This document shows positions 19,691 to 29,255 of a stretch of 64,000 bases of DNA, piece after piece. The notes beneath the pieces are model-generated. The model worked only from the letters and a program-made list of their open reading frames with translations, was not told the DNA's origin and made no database searches. Source of the DNA: Pseudomonadota bacterium (GTDB taxonomy: Bacteria > Pseudomonadota > Gammaproteobacteria > Steroidobacterales > Steroidobacteraceae); contig JAJZUT010000011.1 in NCBI GenBank assembly GCA_021847105.1, positions 1 through 64,000 on the forward strand. Direction: 5' to 3'. How positions within the stretch are numbered: the stretch's first letter is position 1; each line of letters starts with the position of its first letter. Both the position numbers and the translations under genes were made by a program.

Positions 19691-22600
19691 TTACCCCGCC
19701 GCCCGCTCGAAACGCTGGGTGAGTCCGAGGACCACCGGCATCACCAGCAGCACCAGCGGCAGCTGGACCACCGCGCCGGCGATGATGGCAATCGCCAGCG
19801 GCTGAAGCATCTGATCCCCCGAGCCGCTGATTGCCGCCCCGAGCGGCACCAGCGCCAGAATCATCGCCAGAGTACTCATGGTGATCGGCCGCAGTCGATT
19901 GAGGGCGGCCTCGTAAAGCGCTGCGCGCGGCGGCATGCTCTGCGCCAGCGTCTGGTACTCGGATACGTAGAAGATGGCCATCTCAGTGGAAATACCCACG
20001 ATCATCACCATGCCCATCATGGCGGTGATGTTGAGTTCGACCCCGGTCAGCCACAGACCGACGAACACGGCTCCGGTGGAGATGAGGGAGCTGAGGATGA
20101 TGACGATCGGAATGCTGAAACGCTCGTACAGGAACAGCAGCAGAATGATCTCTGCCACCAGCGCTGCGCCGAAGACGCGGATCATGCCGTGCACGGCGAG
20201 CTGCTCCTGCTTGTACTGGCCACCGAGCGTGTACATCACTCCGGGCGGCAACAAGCCCGGTGCGTCCAGCACCCGCTTGACGCCCCCGATGGTGGTACTC
20301 AACGCGTAACCGCCACCGATCTGCGCCGTCACGGCGACGATCTGTGCCAGGTTGTCGCGGGTCAGCTCGGGCTGGCCGGCGACGAAGCGCACCGTTGCGA
20401 CACTGGCGAGACGCAGCATCCTGCCATCGGGCGCGCGGATGGGCAGATTCCCGAGCTGACTGCGATAGATGCGCCGCTCCGGCGGGCTCAGCCACAGGCG
20501 CACGCCGATGTCCTGTACGCTGCCGAGATAGCGGGTCACCACCGCGCCGTGCAGGTAGTGATAGACCTGATCGCGCACCTGCGCCACGGTCAGCCCTTCC
20601 ATCGCGGCCGTCGCCGGGTTGACGTGGATGTCGAGCGCATCGCCCGCTGGCACCACACCGTCGATGACCGAGGCCGGCTCGATCCCGGGCACGCTGCGGA
20701 TCGCCTTGGCGACCCGGACAGCCACCGCGCCCAGCACCGCCGGGTTTTTCGCGCTGAGGGAAATCACCACCGGCTGGCGCCGTCCGACCATGTCCCCGAT
20801 CATGTCGCTCATCAGCTGGTGGGTGTCGAAATCGATGCCCGGCACGTCACGGGTGACCTTGCGGGTGATTTCGTCCATGACCTTCCAGATATCCGGGCGT
20901 TTGGAGGGGGAGATCAGACGCACGAAAAAATCGCCCTGATACGCCTCGTTCAGATCCCCGCCGAGTCCCGCGCCCGTGCGCCGTGAGTACGTGTAGACGT
21001 ATGGGTCCTTGTGCAGGATGTTCTCGATCTGCTCGAGCTCGCGGTTCGTCTCGGTGAGCGAGGTGCCCGGTGCCGCCTGGTAGTCGAGCACGAAGCCTCC
21101 CTCATCCATGCGCGGCAAAAACCCGCTGCCGACCTTGAGATAGGCCACGTAGCCGACCAGCACCAGCACCCCGAGCACGGGAACGAGCAACATCGGCCTC
21201 TCGAACAGCCGGCTGAGCGTCTGGCCGTGCAAGCGCTTCAACCTCGTTTCCTTGCCGTGCGAGGGGTCGTGGAAGGTCTTGAAGTCAATCAGGCCCCGCG
21301 CCAGCAGCGGCACCGCGAAGGCGGTGAGGATCAGCGAGATGATCAGCGCCGAGGCCATGGTGAGGGAGAGGAACTTGAAGAACGCGCCGGTGATGCCGGA
21401 GAGAAACGCGAGCGGAATGAAGATAATGATGGTGGCCAGACTCGAGCCGAGCAGCGGCGCGAGGAACTCGCGTGCCGCGCTGAGCACGCTCTGCTCGGGC
21501 CGCTCGAGCCCAGGCACGCCTGCGCGCCGGGCAATGTGCTCGATCATGACGATGACATCGTCGATCAGCAGACCGATCGCCGCAGCGATGCCGCCCAAGG
21601 TCATGATATTGAAGGTCATGCCGAGCCATGACAGCAACAGCACGGTGATCAGCACCGACAACGGCACCACCACCATCGCCACCAGCGTCACCCGCCAGTT
21701 GCGCAGGAACGCCAGCAGCACCAGCGCGGCGAACACCAGGCCGATCAGGATCGCCTCCTCGAGCGCCGCGATCGAGGAGCCGACCATCTGGGTCTGGTCA
21801 TACCATTTGTACAGGTGAATCGCCTTCGGCTGGGTCTTCATGAACGCCGCCAGGCGCTCCTGGACCTTGCGTGCCAGGCTGATCGAGTCGGCGTTGTCCT
21901 GCTGGTAGACGTCGAAGGTCACCGCCGGCTTGCCGTTGTCATCGACCAGCAGCCACTGGGGCACCGTGCCCATCGTGATCTTGGCGATGTCCCCGAGACG
22001 CACGATGCCGTTGGCGGCGGTACGCAGCGCGACTCTGCGCACCGAGCGCAGCGAGGTGAACGCGTTGTTGTTGATCGCGAGGTAGAGCAGGTCGTTGTCC
22101 TCGAGCCGTCCGACCGCCTGCACCACATTGGTCTGCGCGAGCGCCTGCGAGATCTGCGCCAGCGTCAGACCGAAGGCACGCAGTTTCTCTTCGTTGACCG
22201 ACACCTGCACCTCGGGCGTCGCACCGCCGAGCACCCCGACGCGGCGCACGCCCGGAATGCCGGTGAGCAGCGGGGTGATCTCGTACTGGGCGAGCTGGCG
22301 TAGCGCCGTCGGGGGCACGCTCTTGGAAATGAGCGCGTACGAGACGAACGGCATGATGACGTTCGGACTCATCTGGATCACGTCGTAGCTGGTGCCCTTC
22401 GGCAGCGTGGGCAACTCCTGAGCCAGCGCCGCGTCGACCGCGAGCAGCGCCTGATTCATGTTCGATCCCCAGGGAAAGTCGACATAGATCTGCGCCGAAC
22501 CGCGTGAGGTCGTGGAGGTCACGTTTTGCGCACCGGGAATGGCGCGCGTGACCTGCTCGAGCGGCTCGGTCACATCGACGAGCATCTGGCGCGCCGGCAT

Positions 22601-22759
22601 GCTGCCGGTACTGACCTCAATGCGGATGCGCGGAAAGCTGGTCACCGGGAACAGTCCCACCGGCAGCGAGATGGCCGCGAACACCCCCGCGAGCGCCAGC
22701 GCGAAGGCAATCGTCAGGAGCGAGCGGCGGTGCCGCTCGACCCACTCGGACAAGCTCAC
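19691..22759 (-). CDS. RND efflux transporter, inner-membrane permease (second system)
   Basis: 1022 residues. N-terminal helix about 13-33, large periplasmic domain, helix 4 with the proton-relay acids D400-D401 in AIGLLIDDVIVMIEHIARR, and a second membrane repeat ending MPVVLGLTQRFERAAG. The DDVIVMIE variant and QMSPNVIMPFVSY segment place it in a different RND branch from the pump at 12793. Its ATG overlaps the end of the adaptor gene by 4 bases. It forms a tripartite pump with the two genes upstream. Control probably comes from the divergent OmpR-type regulator. Confidence 0.92.
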   Translation of the reverse strand: MSLSEWVERHRRSLLTIAFALALAGVFAAISLPVGLFPVTSFPRIRIEVSTGSMPARQMLVDVTEPLEQVTRAIPGAQNVTSTTSRGSAQIYVDFPWGSNMNQALLAVDAALAQELPTLPKGTSYDVIQMSPNVIMPFVSYALISKSVPPTALRQLAQYEITPLLTGIPGVRRVGVLGGATPEVQVSVNEEKLRAFGLTLAQISQALAQTNVVQAVGRLEDNDLLYLAINNNAFTSLRSVRRVALRTAANGIVRLGDIAKITMGTVPQWLLVDDNGKPAVTFDVYQQDNADSISLARKVQERLAAFMKTQPKAIHLYKWYDQTQMVGSSIAALEEAILIGLVFAALVLLAFLRNWRVTLVAMVVVPLSVLITVLLLSWLGMTFNIMTLGGIAAAIGLLIDDVIVMIEHIARRAGVPGLERPEQSVLSAAREFLAPLLGSSLATIIIFIPLAFLSGITGAFFKFLSLTMASALIISLILTAFAVPLLARGLIDFKTFHDPSHGKETRLKRLHGQTLSRLFERPMLLVPVLGVLVLVGYVAYLKVGSGFLPRMDEGGFVLDYQAAPGTSLTETNRELEQIENILHKDPYVYTYSRRTGAGLGGDLNEAYQGDFFVRLISPSKRPDIWKVMDEITRKVTRDVPGIDFDTHQLMSDMIGDMVGRRQPVVISLSAKNPAVLGAVAVRVAKAIRSVPGIEPASVIDGVVPAGDALDIHVNPATAAMEGLTVAQVRDQVYHYLHGAVVTRYLGSVQDIGVRLWLSPPERRIYRSQLGNLPIRAPDGRMLRLASVATVRFVAGQPELTRDNLAQIVAVTAQIGGGYALSTTIGGVKRVLDAPGLLPPGVMYTLGGQYKQEQLAVHGMIRVFGAALVAEIILLLFLYERFSIPIVIILSSLISTGAVFVGLWLTGVELNITAMMGMVMIVGISTEMAIFYVSEYQTLAQSMPPRAALYEAALNRLRPITMSTLAMILALVPLGAAISGSGDQMLQPLAIAIIAGAVVQLPLVLLVMPVVLGLTQRFERAAG

Positions 22760-23811
22760 GGAGTCGTCCCCGGCTCGCCGGGTCTGGCGATGCGGATGTG
22801 CATGCCGTTATCGAGCTGGTAGTCCCCGGCCAACACCACCGGGGCGTGCGGATCGAGCGCCCCGCTGATGATGTCTTGTTCGTCGTATTCGTCGAGCACG
22901 CGCACCGGCACCTTGTGTGCAACGCCTTTGACTGCTTGCACGACGTACGGAGCGCCGCGCTCGTTGACCAGCAGCGCCGCATGCGGCACGAGAAAGCCCT
23001 TCACCTCGGCGGTGGTGATACGCGCGCGCGCCACCTGCCCCGGGATAAACTTGCCGGGCGGCAAGGCGATCTGCACCGGCACCAATCCGGTGTTGGGAGT
23101 GCTTGCCGCCCCGCTCATCGCGACCTGGGCATGGACCCATTCGTCCGATCCGGTGGCCTGCACCACCGCTGCGTCCCCGACGGCCATGCTGAACGCCTGG
23201 GACGGCACTACGCCGGCGGCGAGCACCAGATGATCCGGCGAGGCGAGCGTCAGCAGCGGCGAACCCATGCTCACGAGCGTACCGGTGAGCGCCGAGAGCG
23301 TCGTCACCACGGAGTCGAATGGCGCGCGCAGCACATGCGGACCGCCGGCCCCGGTGGCGCGCAGCGCGGCGAGATTGGCCTCGGCATCGAGCTGTGATTT
23401 CTCCGCCGCCGCCAGCTGCGTGTTGGTTGCCAGATGCAAGCTGTAGAGCTTGCGCGTGCTGCGCACGAGCGCGCGAGCCACCTGCAACGAAGAGAGCGCC
23501 TGATGATAGGCCGCTGCCGACTGCGGACTCGGCAGGATCTCTAGGAGCGGCGCGCCGGCGGCCACGCGCTGGCCAACCCGCACGTCTACCGTGCCGATGA
23601 TGCCGGACGCGGCGGCCATCAGCGCACGCCCGCCGCTATTGCTCGGTTCCACCGTTCCGTAAGCAACCACCACATGCGGCAGGCTGCCGCTGCGCAGCGG
23701 CGTCAGCGTCACCAGCACGCTCGGGGCGGATACCTCTGCCGATGCCGGCGGTGCCAGCGCCGCGACGCTGGCCGCAAGACAGAGTACTCCGAAGAACATT
23801 CGGCGGATCAT
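22756..23811 (-). CDS. RND periplasmic adaptor protein (second system)
   Basis: 351 residues. Start at 23811: MIRRMFFGVLCLAASVAALA is a signal peptide ending near PPASAE, and GAGGA lies 4 bases upstream. Adaptor features: ALMAAASGIIGTVDVRVGQRVAAGAPLL (first half-lipoyl), a coiled-coil hairpin about residues 95-140, VLRAPFDSVVTTLSALTGTLVSMGSPLL (second half-lipoyl) and a beta-barrel with FLVPHAALLVNERGAPYVV. It has no lipobox, unlike the other adaptor in the window. It lies 10 bases downstream of the outer membrane gene. Confidence 0.9.
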   Translation of the reverse strand: MIRRMFFGVLCLAASVAALAPPASAEVSAPSVLVTLTPLRSGSLPHVVVAYGTVEPSNSGGRALMAAASGIIGTVDVRVGQRVAAGAPLLEILPSPQSAAAYHQALSSLQVARALVRSTRKLYSLHLATNTQLAAAEKSQLDAEANLAALRATGAGGPHVLRAPFDSVVTTLSALTGTLVSMGSPLLTLASPDHLVLAAGVVPSQAFSMAVGDAAVVQATGSDEWVHAQVAMSGAASTPNTGLVPVQIALPPGKFIPGQVARARITTAEVKGFLVPHAALLVNERGAPYVVQAVKGVAHKVPVRVLDEYDEQDIISGALDPHAPVVLAGDYQLDNGMHIRIARPGEPGTTP

Positions 23812-23821
23812 GGCGTCCTCG

Positions 23822-25249
23822 TTATATCTGGGCAGCTGGGACCACGCGGACCTGTGGCAATCCGAGTCCGAGCTCAAGGGTGATGGCGATGCGCGCCTGG
23901 CCGAGCGTTCGCTCGAGCGTGTCGGTCTCTAACCGGCGCGCAAGCGCGGTCGTCAGGTAATCGGCGAGCGAGCGCTCATCGAGGTCCCCGCGTGCGTAGG
24001 CGCGCTGAGCAGAGCGCGCGAGCTGCTGCGCGGCACTTGCAGCACGGCGCGACTGGCGCACCGCGTGAGCCAGTCGCCGAATCTGCATTGCGAGAGCCCG
24101 CACGGTGCCGACTGCGGCATCGAGCCGCGCCTGGTACTGCGCGTGCAGCACGAGCCGGGTGGCACGTGCGGCCGCGATCTGCCCCTGGTTGCGATCGAAA
24201 ATCGGCAGGTCGAATTGAGCGGTAGGGCCGCCGTTGCGGACATTGCCGTTGTCCTGGTCCCACTGCGCACCGAGCACGAGCGCCGGGAACTGCCCGATGA
24301 TCGCGGTGCGCACGTTCTCGTCCGCCGAGTGATAGCCCATCTTCAGAGCCACCAGGTCCGGCCGGCGTTCACTGAGCGAGGCGAGCAGCGGCGCCAGGTG
24401 GCGCGGCAGTGTGACCGAGCGCGGGGGCGCAATCGGAAAACGCACGGTCGGCTCGAGCCCGAGCAACGCATCAAGCGCCTGCCACGCTCGCAGTTGCGCC
24501 AGCGTGAGATTCGCCAGCGTCTGGTCCGCACTTGCCTTGGCCGCGAGAATCGGCGCAAGCGAGCGCATATCGAGACTGCCGCTCAAGGCGGCGGCACGCG
24601 CGGCACGCGCCTCCCGGTCGAGCACCCGCGCCTCACGGCGGCTGGCGCGCAGCGAATCGCGTCCCCAGTAGAGATAGACCGCGAGCACACGCGCCTGTTG
24701 TGCCGTCTGCCATTCGCGCCACAGCAGATCGGCATTGACCTGCTCGAACGCGTCGTGGGCCGCCTCGACCCGTGTGCGGTACGTGATAATCGACTTAACG
24801 TCCTCGGCGAGCGTCGCCGTCCAGGACGGCGCCACGCCAGCACCACCGAGCTGCGGCTCGTAGACGACGCCCGCCACCGGGTTCGGCAGCAGCGAGGCCT
24901 GCAACAGGCTCGCCTGCGCACCGGCGAGATAGCCGCTCTCGGTGCGCAGTGCCGGATCGTTCAGTACCGCCAACAGACCGACGTCCCTCGGTCGCAACGG
25001 CTGGTTCACCTCGATGTGCCGCGGCGCGGCGCCGGGCTGAAGCGGCGGTACCTCGCGACGCAGCGCACCCAGCCGCCCCGCCAGGTGTGCCTGCCGGGGC
25101 AGGGGCAGGGCATGGTAGGTGGCACAGCCACCGATGAGGCCCGCGACGGCGAGCACGCTGAGGCCGCCGAGACGGCTCAGCAGGCGCCGGCCGCAGCCGG
25201 TGCGGATCGAGCGGGCCGTCGCGGGGCCGGAACCACCCATACGGTGCAT
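23822..25249 (-). CDS. Outer membrane efflux lipoprotein (TolC family)
   Basis: 475 residues from the ATG at 25249. A signal helix ends in the lipobox Ile-Gly-Gly-Cys (C42, GLIGGCATYHAL). Two OEP repeats follow, with SGYLAGAQASLLQASLLPNP, FPALVLGAQWDQD, PIFDRNQGQIAAARATRLVL and RAYARGDLDERSLADYLTTAL. This is the first gene of the minus-strand operon OMF-MFP-RND and is divergent from the two-component system, sharing about 160 bases of control region. The N-terminal arginine-rich stretch before the hydrophobic core is longer than usual, so a later start is possible, but I see no better SD. Confidence 0.88.
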   Translation of the reverse strand: MHRMGGSGPATARSIRTGCGRRLLSRLGGLSVLAVAGLIGGCATYHALPLPRQAHLAGRLGALRREVPPLQPGAAPRHIEVNQPLRPRDVGLLAVLNDPALRTESGYLAGAQASLLQASLLPNPVAGVVYEPQLGGAGVAPSWTATLAEDVKSIITYRTRVEAAHDAFEQVNADLLWREWQTAQQARVLAVYLYWGRDSLRASRREARVLDREARAARAAALSGSLDMRSLAPILAAKASADQTLANLTLAQLRAWQALDALLGLEPTVRFPIAPPRSVTLPRHLAPLLASLSERRPDLVALKMGYHSADENVRTAIIGQFPALVLGAQWDQDNGNVRNGGPTAQFDLPIFDRNQGQIAAARATRLVLHAQYQARLDAAVGTVRALAMQIRRLAHAVRQSRRAASAAQQLARSAQRAYARGDLDERSLADYLTTALARRLETDTLERTLGQARIAITLELGLGLPQVRVVPAAQI

Positions 25250-25330
25250 CGCGATTTCCGTTTCTCCAGAGACAATAAATTCACTGCCCGGCCCGCAGCG
25301 CGGCCGGCGCGGACACATTGCCAGCCATTG

Positions 25331-25375
25331 CTGACCAAGTCCTGACGAGCGCTGCGGGGCCCTGACGCGGATAAT
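25331..25375. promoter_or_regulatory. Candidate OmpR-type binding sites and promoter between pump and two-component system
   Basis: Three CTGAC half-sites start at 25331, 25342 and 25362 (spacings 11 and 20 bases, i.e. on one face of the helix), and a GATAAT -10-like element lies at 25370-25375, about 40 bases before the response regulator ATG. OmpR-family regulators usually bind tandem direct repeats about one turn apart. By eye only. Confidence 0.4.
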
Positions 25376-25412
25376 ATGCCCGGATCGGGCCCCCTTCCCC
25401 GACACGAGTCCC

Positions 25413-26093
25413 ATGAGAATATTGCTGGTCGAGGATCACCAAGCCATCCGCGAGATGATCGCCGATCATCTGCGTGAGCGGGGCTTTGCGGTCGATGCGT
25501 TCGACTGCGGCGAGCGTGCGCTCGCCGGGGCGCGCATCGCGCCGGTGGACGCGGTGGTTCTGGATCTTGGCCTGCCGGACATGGATGGCATGCAGCTGCT
25601 CGGGGAGCTGCGTGCGCTGCACCCGGAAGTACCGGCAGTGATCGTCACGGCGCGCGACGGCATGGAGGAGCGGCTGCTCGGACTGAACTCCGGCGCCGAC
25701 GACTACATCGTCAAGCCGTTCAACCTGCTCGAGCTCGAAGCCCGCCTGCGCGCGGTGCTGCGCCGCCTCGGCAGCCGGCGCGAGACGCGCTACACGCTCG
25801 GGGAAATCACCTTCGACACCGTCACCCGTGAGGCGACAGTGCTCGGCAAGCCGCTCGATCTGACCCGCCGCGAAGCGGCGCTGCTCGAGGAGTTGCTGCG
25901 GGTGCCCGGGCAGGTGATCACCAAGGACCGGCTGGAAGATCGGCTTTACGCCCTGGAGGATGCCGGCAGCACCAACGCCCTGGAAGCTGCCGTCTCGCGT
26001 CTGCGGCGCAAGCTCGCCGGCGCACACGCCACGGCCTCGATCGAGACCAAATGGGGCATCGGCTACCGCCTGGTCGAGGGCCCCGCTCCATGA
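25413..26093 (+). CDS. OmpR-family response regulator
   Basis: 226 residues. Receiver domain 1-115 with acidic pocket E7-D8, phospho-acceptor D51 (VVLDLGLPDMDG), Thr in VTARDG and Lys in DDYIVKPFN. The C-terminal winged helix (about 125-222) has LTRREAALLEELL, recognition helix TNALEAAVSRLRRKL and wing IETKWGIGYRLV. It is coupled to the kinase gene through an ATGA overlap and divergent from the tripartite pump operon, which it probably controls. Confidence 0.93.
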   Translation: MRILLVEDHQAIREMIADHLRERGFAVDAFDCGERALAGARIAPVDAVVLDLGLPDMDGMQLLGELRALHPEVPAVIVTARDGMEERLLGLNSGADDYIVKPFNLLELEARLRAVLRRLGSRRETRYTLGEITFDTVTREATVLGKPLDLTRREAALLEELLRVPGQVITKDRLEDRLYALEDAGSTNALEAAVSRLRRKLAGAHATASIETKWGIGYRLVEGPAP

Positions 26094-27568
26094 GTCGTGC
26101 GCACAGCCTGCGCCTGCGGCTGCTGGGGGTGATGTTCGCGCTGTTTGCGCTCGGGCTCGGCGCCTCATTCGTGTCCTATCGGCTTGAGGTGCACAACGTC
26201 ATCGCCGGTCTGCGGGCGAGCACGCTGCAGAATCAGGCGCGCGAGCTCATCGAGGCGCTGCGCTTCGACCGCGCCGGCGTGCTGCAGGTCCACCTGCCCC
26301 GGGACTGGGCCAAGGTCTACGCCGATCCGTCACGTCGCTTCACTTTCACCGTCTTCGGTGCCGATCACCGGCCGCTTGCGATCTCCGCGAACCGCACCCG
26401 TCCCCTGCCCTACATCCCGGTCGACGCGCGCGGACCAGTTGGCCCAGTGGAATTCATCGGCGTCGGTGCGGCCAAACAACCCATCGTCGCGGCCCGCGGA
26501 CCAGGCGGGCTCACCGTCGTGGTCGCCCGCTACCGCATGAGCCGCGGCACGCTGGTCGACAGCCTCTTCGCCGAAGACTCCGAGCACGTCTCGGTACTGA
26601 TCGTCTTCGCCGTACTCGCGCTTGGGCTGATGTGGCTGATCAGCGGCTGGAGCCTGCAGCCGATCGAGCGCGCCTCACGCGAGGCGGCGCGGGTCGGACC
26701 GAGTGAGCCGGATCTGCGCATCTCCGCTGGCGGCCTGCCGCGGGAGATCCAACCGCTGGTGGAGGCCGTCAACGGCGCGCTCGACCGGCTCTCGCGCGCC
26801 TACGCGGTAGAGCGGCGCCTCACGGCCGATGCGGCCCACGAGCTGCGCACGCCGCTCGCAGTCCTCAATCTGCGCCTGCAGCGGGCTCGCCTGACGGGCA
26901 GCACAGACTGGCCGGCGGTCGAGCGCGAGTTGAGTCAGATGGGGCGTCTGGTCGATCAGCTGATCGACCTGGCGCGCAAGGAGTCGCTCTCCTACGAGCG
27001 CCACGGCGAATCGCTGCCGACGATGAACCTCTCGCGACTGACTCGCGAGGCGGCCGCACAGGTGCTGCCCTTGATGGAAGCACAGGGCCGGCGCCTGGAG
27101 GTGCACGTGCCTGACGCCGTGGAAATCAGCGGACGGGCCGATGATCTGCGCGACATGGTGCGCAACCTGCTCGACAATGCCCTGGTGCACGGCCGTGGCA
27201 CCGTCAGCGTGCGCATTGCGCCGCCCCGCCTGTCGCACGGAATGATCCGAATCGAGGTGCGCGATGAGGGTCCCGGTGTGCCCGCCGGACAGGAAGAGGC
27301 GGTCTTCGAGCGTTTCCACCGCATCAACGCTCAGGCACCCGGCTCGGGGCTCGGCCTGGCGATCGTCCGCCAGGTCGCCCGCAGCCACGGGGGCGATGCC
27401 CGCTTCTCCCCCGGTGAAGGACGCATCATCGTGCAGTTGCCCGCAGCGCGCACCAGAGAGTCCGCGTCCCGGCCGCGGGCACGGTTGAAATCCTCGGCCG
27501 ACGCCCCGATTCTCGAGCGAGTCCGCACGGAGAACGATGATGATCGAAGTCAGCCTGAACACCTTTGA
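26090..27568 (+). CDS. Sensor histidine kinase (EnvZ/QseC-like)
   Basis: 492 residues. TM1 about 8-30, a periplasmic sensor of about 135 residues, TM2 about 168-188 and a short HAMP-like linker (WSLQPIERASREAARVG). H-box RLTADAAHELRTPL with phospho-acceptor H250, N-box RNLLDNALVHG, G1 VRDEGPGVP and G2 SGLGLAIVRQ. A Ser/Arg-rich tail of about 35 residues follows the ATPase domain and is encoded where the next gene starts (32-base overlap). Cognate of the response regulator before it. The ligand is unknown; the periplasmic part has no recognisable domain. Confidence 0.92.
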   Translation: MSRAHSLRLRLLGVMFALFALGLGASFVSYRLEVHNVIAGLRASTLQNQARELIEALRFDRAGVLQVHLPRDWAKVYADPSRRFTFTVFGADHRPLAISANRTRPLPYIPVDARGPVGPVEFIGVGAAKQPIVAARGPGGLTVVVARYRMSRGTLVDSLFAEDSEHVSVLIVFAVLALGLMWLISGWSLQPIERASREAARVGPSEPDLRISAGGLPREIQPLVEAVNGALDRLSRAYAVERRLTADAAHELRTPLAVLNLRLQRARLTGSTDWPAVERELSQMGRLVDQLIDLARKESLSYERHGESLPTMNLSRLTREAAAQVLPLMEAQGRRLEVHVPDAVEISGRADDLRDMVRNLLDNALVHGRGTVSVRIAPPRLSHGMIRIEVRDEGPGVPAGQEEAVFERFHRINAQAPGSGLGLAIVRQVARSHGGDARFSPGEGRIIVQLPAARTRESASRPRARLKSSADAPILERVRTENDDDRSQPEHL

Positions 27569-28406
27569 GCGGGAGGTCATAGAGGCCTCGCGACAGCTGC
27601 CGGTACTGGTGGACTTCTGGGCGCCGTGGTGCGGCCCGTGCCGCGCGCTGGGTCCGGTACTCGAGCGGCTCGAAGTCGCCTTGGCCGGACGCTTCAAGCT
27701 GGTCAAGGTCAACTCCGACGACAACCCGGAACTGTCACAACAGTTCATGGTGCGCAGCATCCCCTATGTGCTCGCATTCTCCGATGGCAACCCGGTCGAT
27801 GGCTTCATCGGCGCGCTGCCCGAGGGCCAGATCCGGCAATTCCTCGACCGGCTGCTGCCCGGATCATCCGAGGCGGAGCGTCGGCGCGCACATCAGCTCG
27901 CCGGCGCCGGGGACTTCCCCGGTGCCATCGCGGCGCTGCAGAAGGCGATCGAGGCCGACGCCGACAATGACGAAGCGAAACTCGACCTCGCCGATGTTCT
28001 GCTGAACCGCCTCCCATCGCCCCCGGATACGCAGCAGCTCGAGCAAGCCGATCAAGCCCTTGCCGCGCTCGGACCACGGGGTCAGGCCGACACGCGGGCC
28101 GCAGCACTGAGGACACGTCTGGCGAGTCTGCGCGAGGCTGCAGCGCTGCCCGACCTCGCCACGCTGCGGGCGCAGGTTGCCGCCCACGGGTCCGACCTGA
28201 AAGCCCGCTCGGCGCTGGCGCAACGCTACATCGCGGACGGGGACCACGAAAAAGCGCTCGAAGAACTGCTCGAAATCATCCGGCGCGACCGCCACTACGA
28301 CGGCGGCGCCGCCCGGCAGTCTTTCCTCTCCGTCCTAGAACTGGCCGCCGGACAGCCCGCCCTGGTCTCCGAGTACCGCAAGAGACTCTCGAGCGTTCTG
28401 AACTGA
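27537..28406 (+). CDS. cnoX: CnoX/YbbN-type thioredoxin-TPR chaperedoxin
   Basis: 289 residues. N-terminal thioredoxin domain with the full redox motif WCGPC (FWAPWCGPCRALGP, about residues 24-37) and cis-Pro in RSIPYVLAF. The TPR-like domain from about residue 118 (RRRAHQLAGAGDFPGAIAAL.., ..RYIADGDHEKALEELLEII) matches CnoX, a holdase that protects proteins from chlorine/oxidative stress and hands them to GroEL. Both active-site cysteines are kept, unlike E. coli CnoX (SXXC). It starts inside the end of the kinase gene with GGAG 4 bases upstream, so it is translated from the two-component operon. An alternative start is the next Met at 27540. Confidence 0.9.
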   Translation: MMIEVSLNTFEREVIEASRQLPVLVDFWAPWCGPCRALGPVLERLEVALAGRFKLVKVNSDDNPELSQQFMVRSIPYVLAFSDGNPVDGFIGALPEGQIRQFLDRLLPGSSEAERRRAHQLAGAGDFPGAIAALQKAIEADADNDEAKLDLADVLLNRLPSPPDTQQLEQADQALAALGPRGQADTRAAALRTRLASLREAAALPDLATLRAQVAAHGSDLKARSALAQRYIADGDHEKALEELLEIIRRDRHYDGGAARQSFLSVLELAAGQPALVSEYRKRLSSVLN

Positions 28407-28675
28407 CGGATCGGCGCGCCCGCCTTCCCCGGAGCGCAGAGACACGCTCGCACAGAGTCGGCCGAGCGGCAGCGAGACCCCGAGCGCCATCAGGGCCAGC
28501 ACCGCCTCGTCATCCGCGAGCCGCTCAGCCCCCCATAGTTGCGCGCGGTGATTCGCCCCCACCCAACACTCGTCCTGAGAGAGGAGGAGCTAGTCCTCGA
28601 TGGAACTCGCCCGCCGATCGTTCAGCGGCGGCGCGCGCAGATCGAGTTGCCGGGTCGAAGGTCAGAACTCCTTCA
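28407..28675. other. Intergenic stretch, no supported gene
   Basis: Short frames on both strands lack motifs. A GAGGAGGAG purine run near 28580 precedes an ATG at 28600 that would encode about 40 Arg/Ser-rich residues; I do not believe it is a gene. Together with the following remnant this looks like decayed sequence between CnoX and the DUF2934 gene. Confidence 0.35.
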
Positions 28676-28921
28676 CTACGAGCCGCAATGGGCTGCGAAA
28701 ATCCCGCCCCCTGCGGGCTTAGGAGCCACCATCACGGCCGGAGCGTGCACGGTCTGATCCTCGCCCAGCGCCCACCGCGGCCTCAGATCCGCGACAAACA
28801 CCTGGCTGAGTTCGCCCTGCAACCGGACCGAGCGCGCCTCGGTGAGCTGAAACAGGTTCTGATTGCAAACCACACCCGCGGCCGATATCGCCTCGTGCGC
28901 GAAATACTCCTCCAGCGTCTA
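28676..28921 (-). pseudogene. Unidentified gene remnant
   Basis: An open stretch of about 80 codons with protein-like composition (TLEEYFAHEAISAAGVVCNQ, LFQLTEARSVRLQGELSQVF, VADLRPRWALGEDQTVHAP) ends at 28676. It is closed at its 5' side by an in-frame TAG at 28919-28921, and the frame upstream reads ..REDRTYPQM, so a premature stop is likely. I cannot name the family. Composition differs from the Arg-rich shadow frames around it. Confidence 0.35.
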
Positions 28922-29255
28922 CATCTGAGGATACGTCCGATCCTCGCGGCATGACGCGGTCATTTTGCGATATCCCGAACGTATACAGAACGACTTGTGA
29001 ATCCACGAATTCCAATCACCTCGTCAACGGGTGCGCCACGACGAGTCCACCTCAGATGTAGGTTCGAACGCCAGGACCATGCGGGTGCCACACACGGCTT
29101 AAATCAACAGCGGATTCAGCTGCTCGACCGCATGTTCACACCGCCGCAGGCCTTCGCTCATGGTGCGCCGGCAGTCCCGCGCAGCGACACCATAGGAAGC
29201 ATCCCGCGGCACCAAGCCGCAGGCGCACCGAATCGAACCGTTTGAATGCAGCGCC
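28922..29255. other. Intergenic stretch, no supported gene
   Basis: This stretch is slightly richer in A/T than the surrounding DNA. A T-loop-like GGTTCGAA at about 29058 is not embedded in a tRNA cloverleaf. I see nothing else in it. Confidence 0.35.

Noticed and set aside
29050..29075. T-loop-like GGTTCGAA suggesting a tRNA gene or attachment site
   Set aside because: No acceptor, D- or anticodon arm pairs can be built around it.
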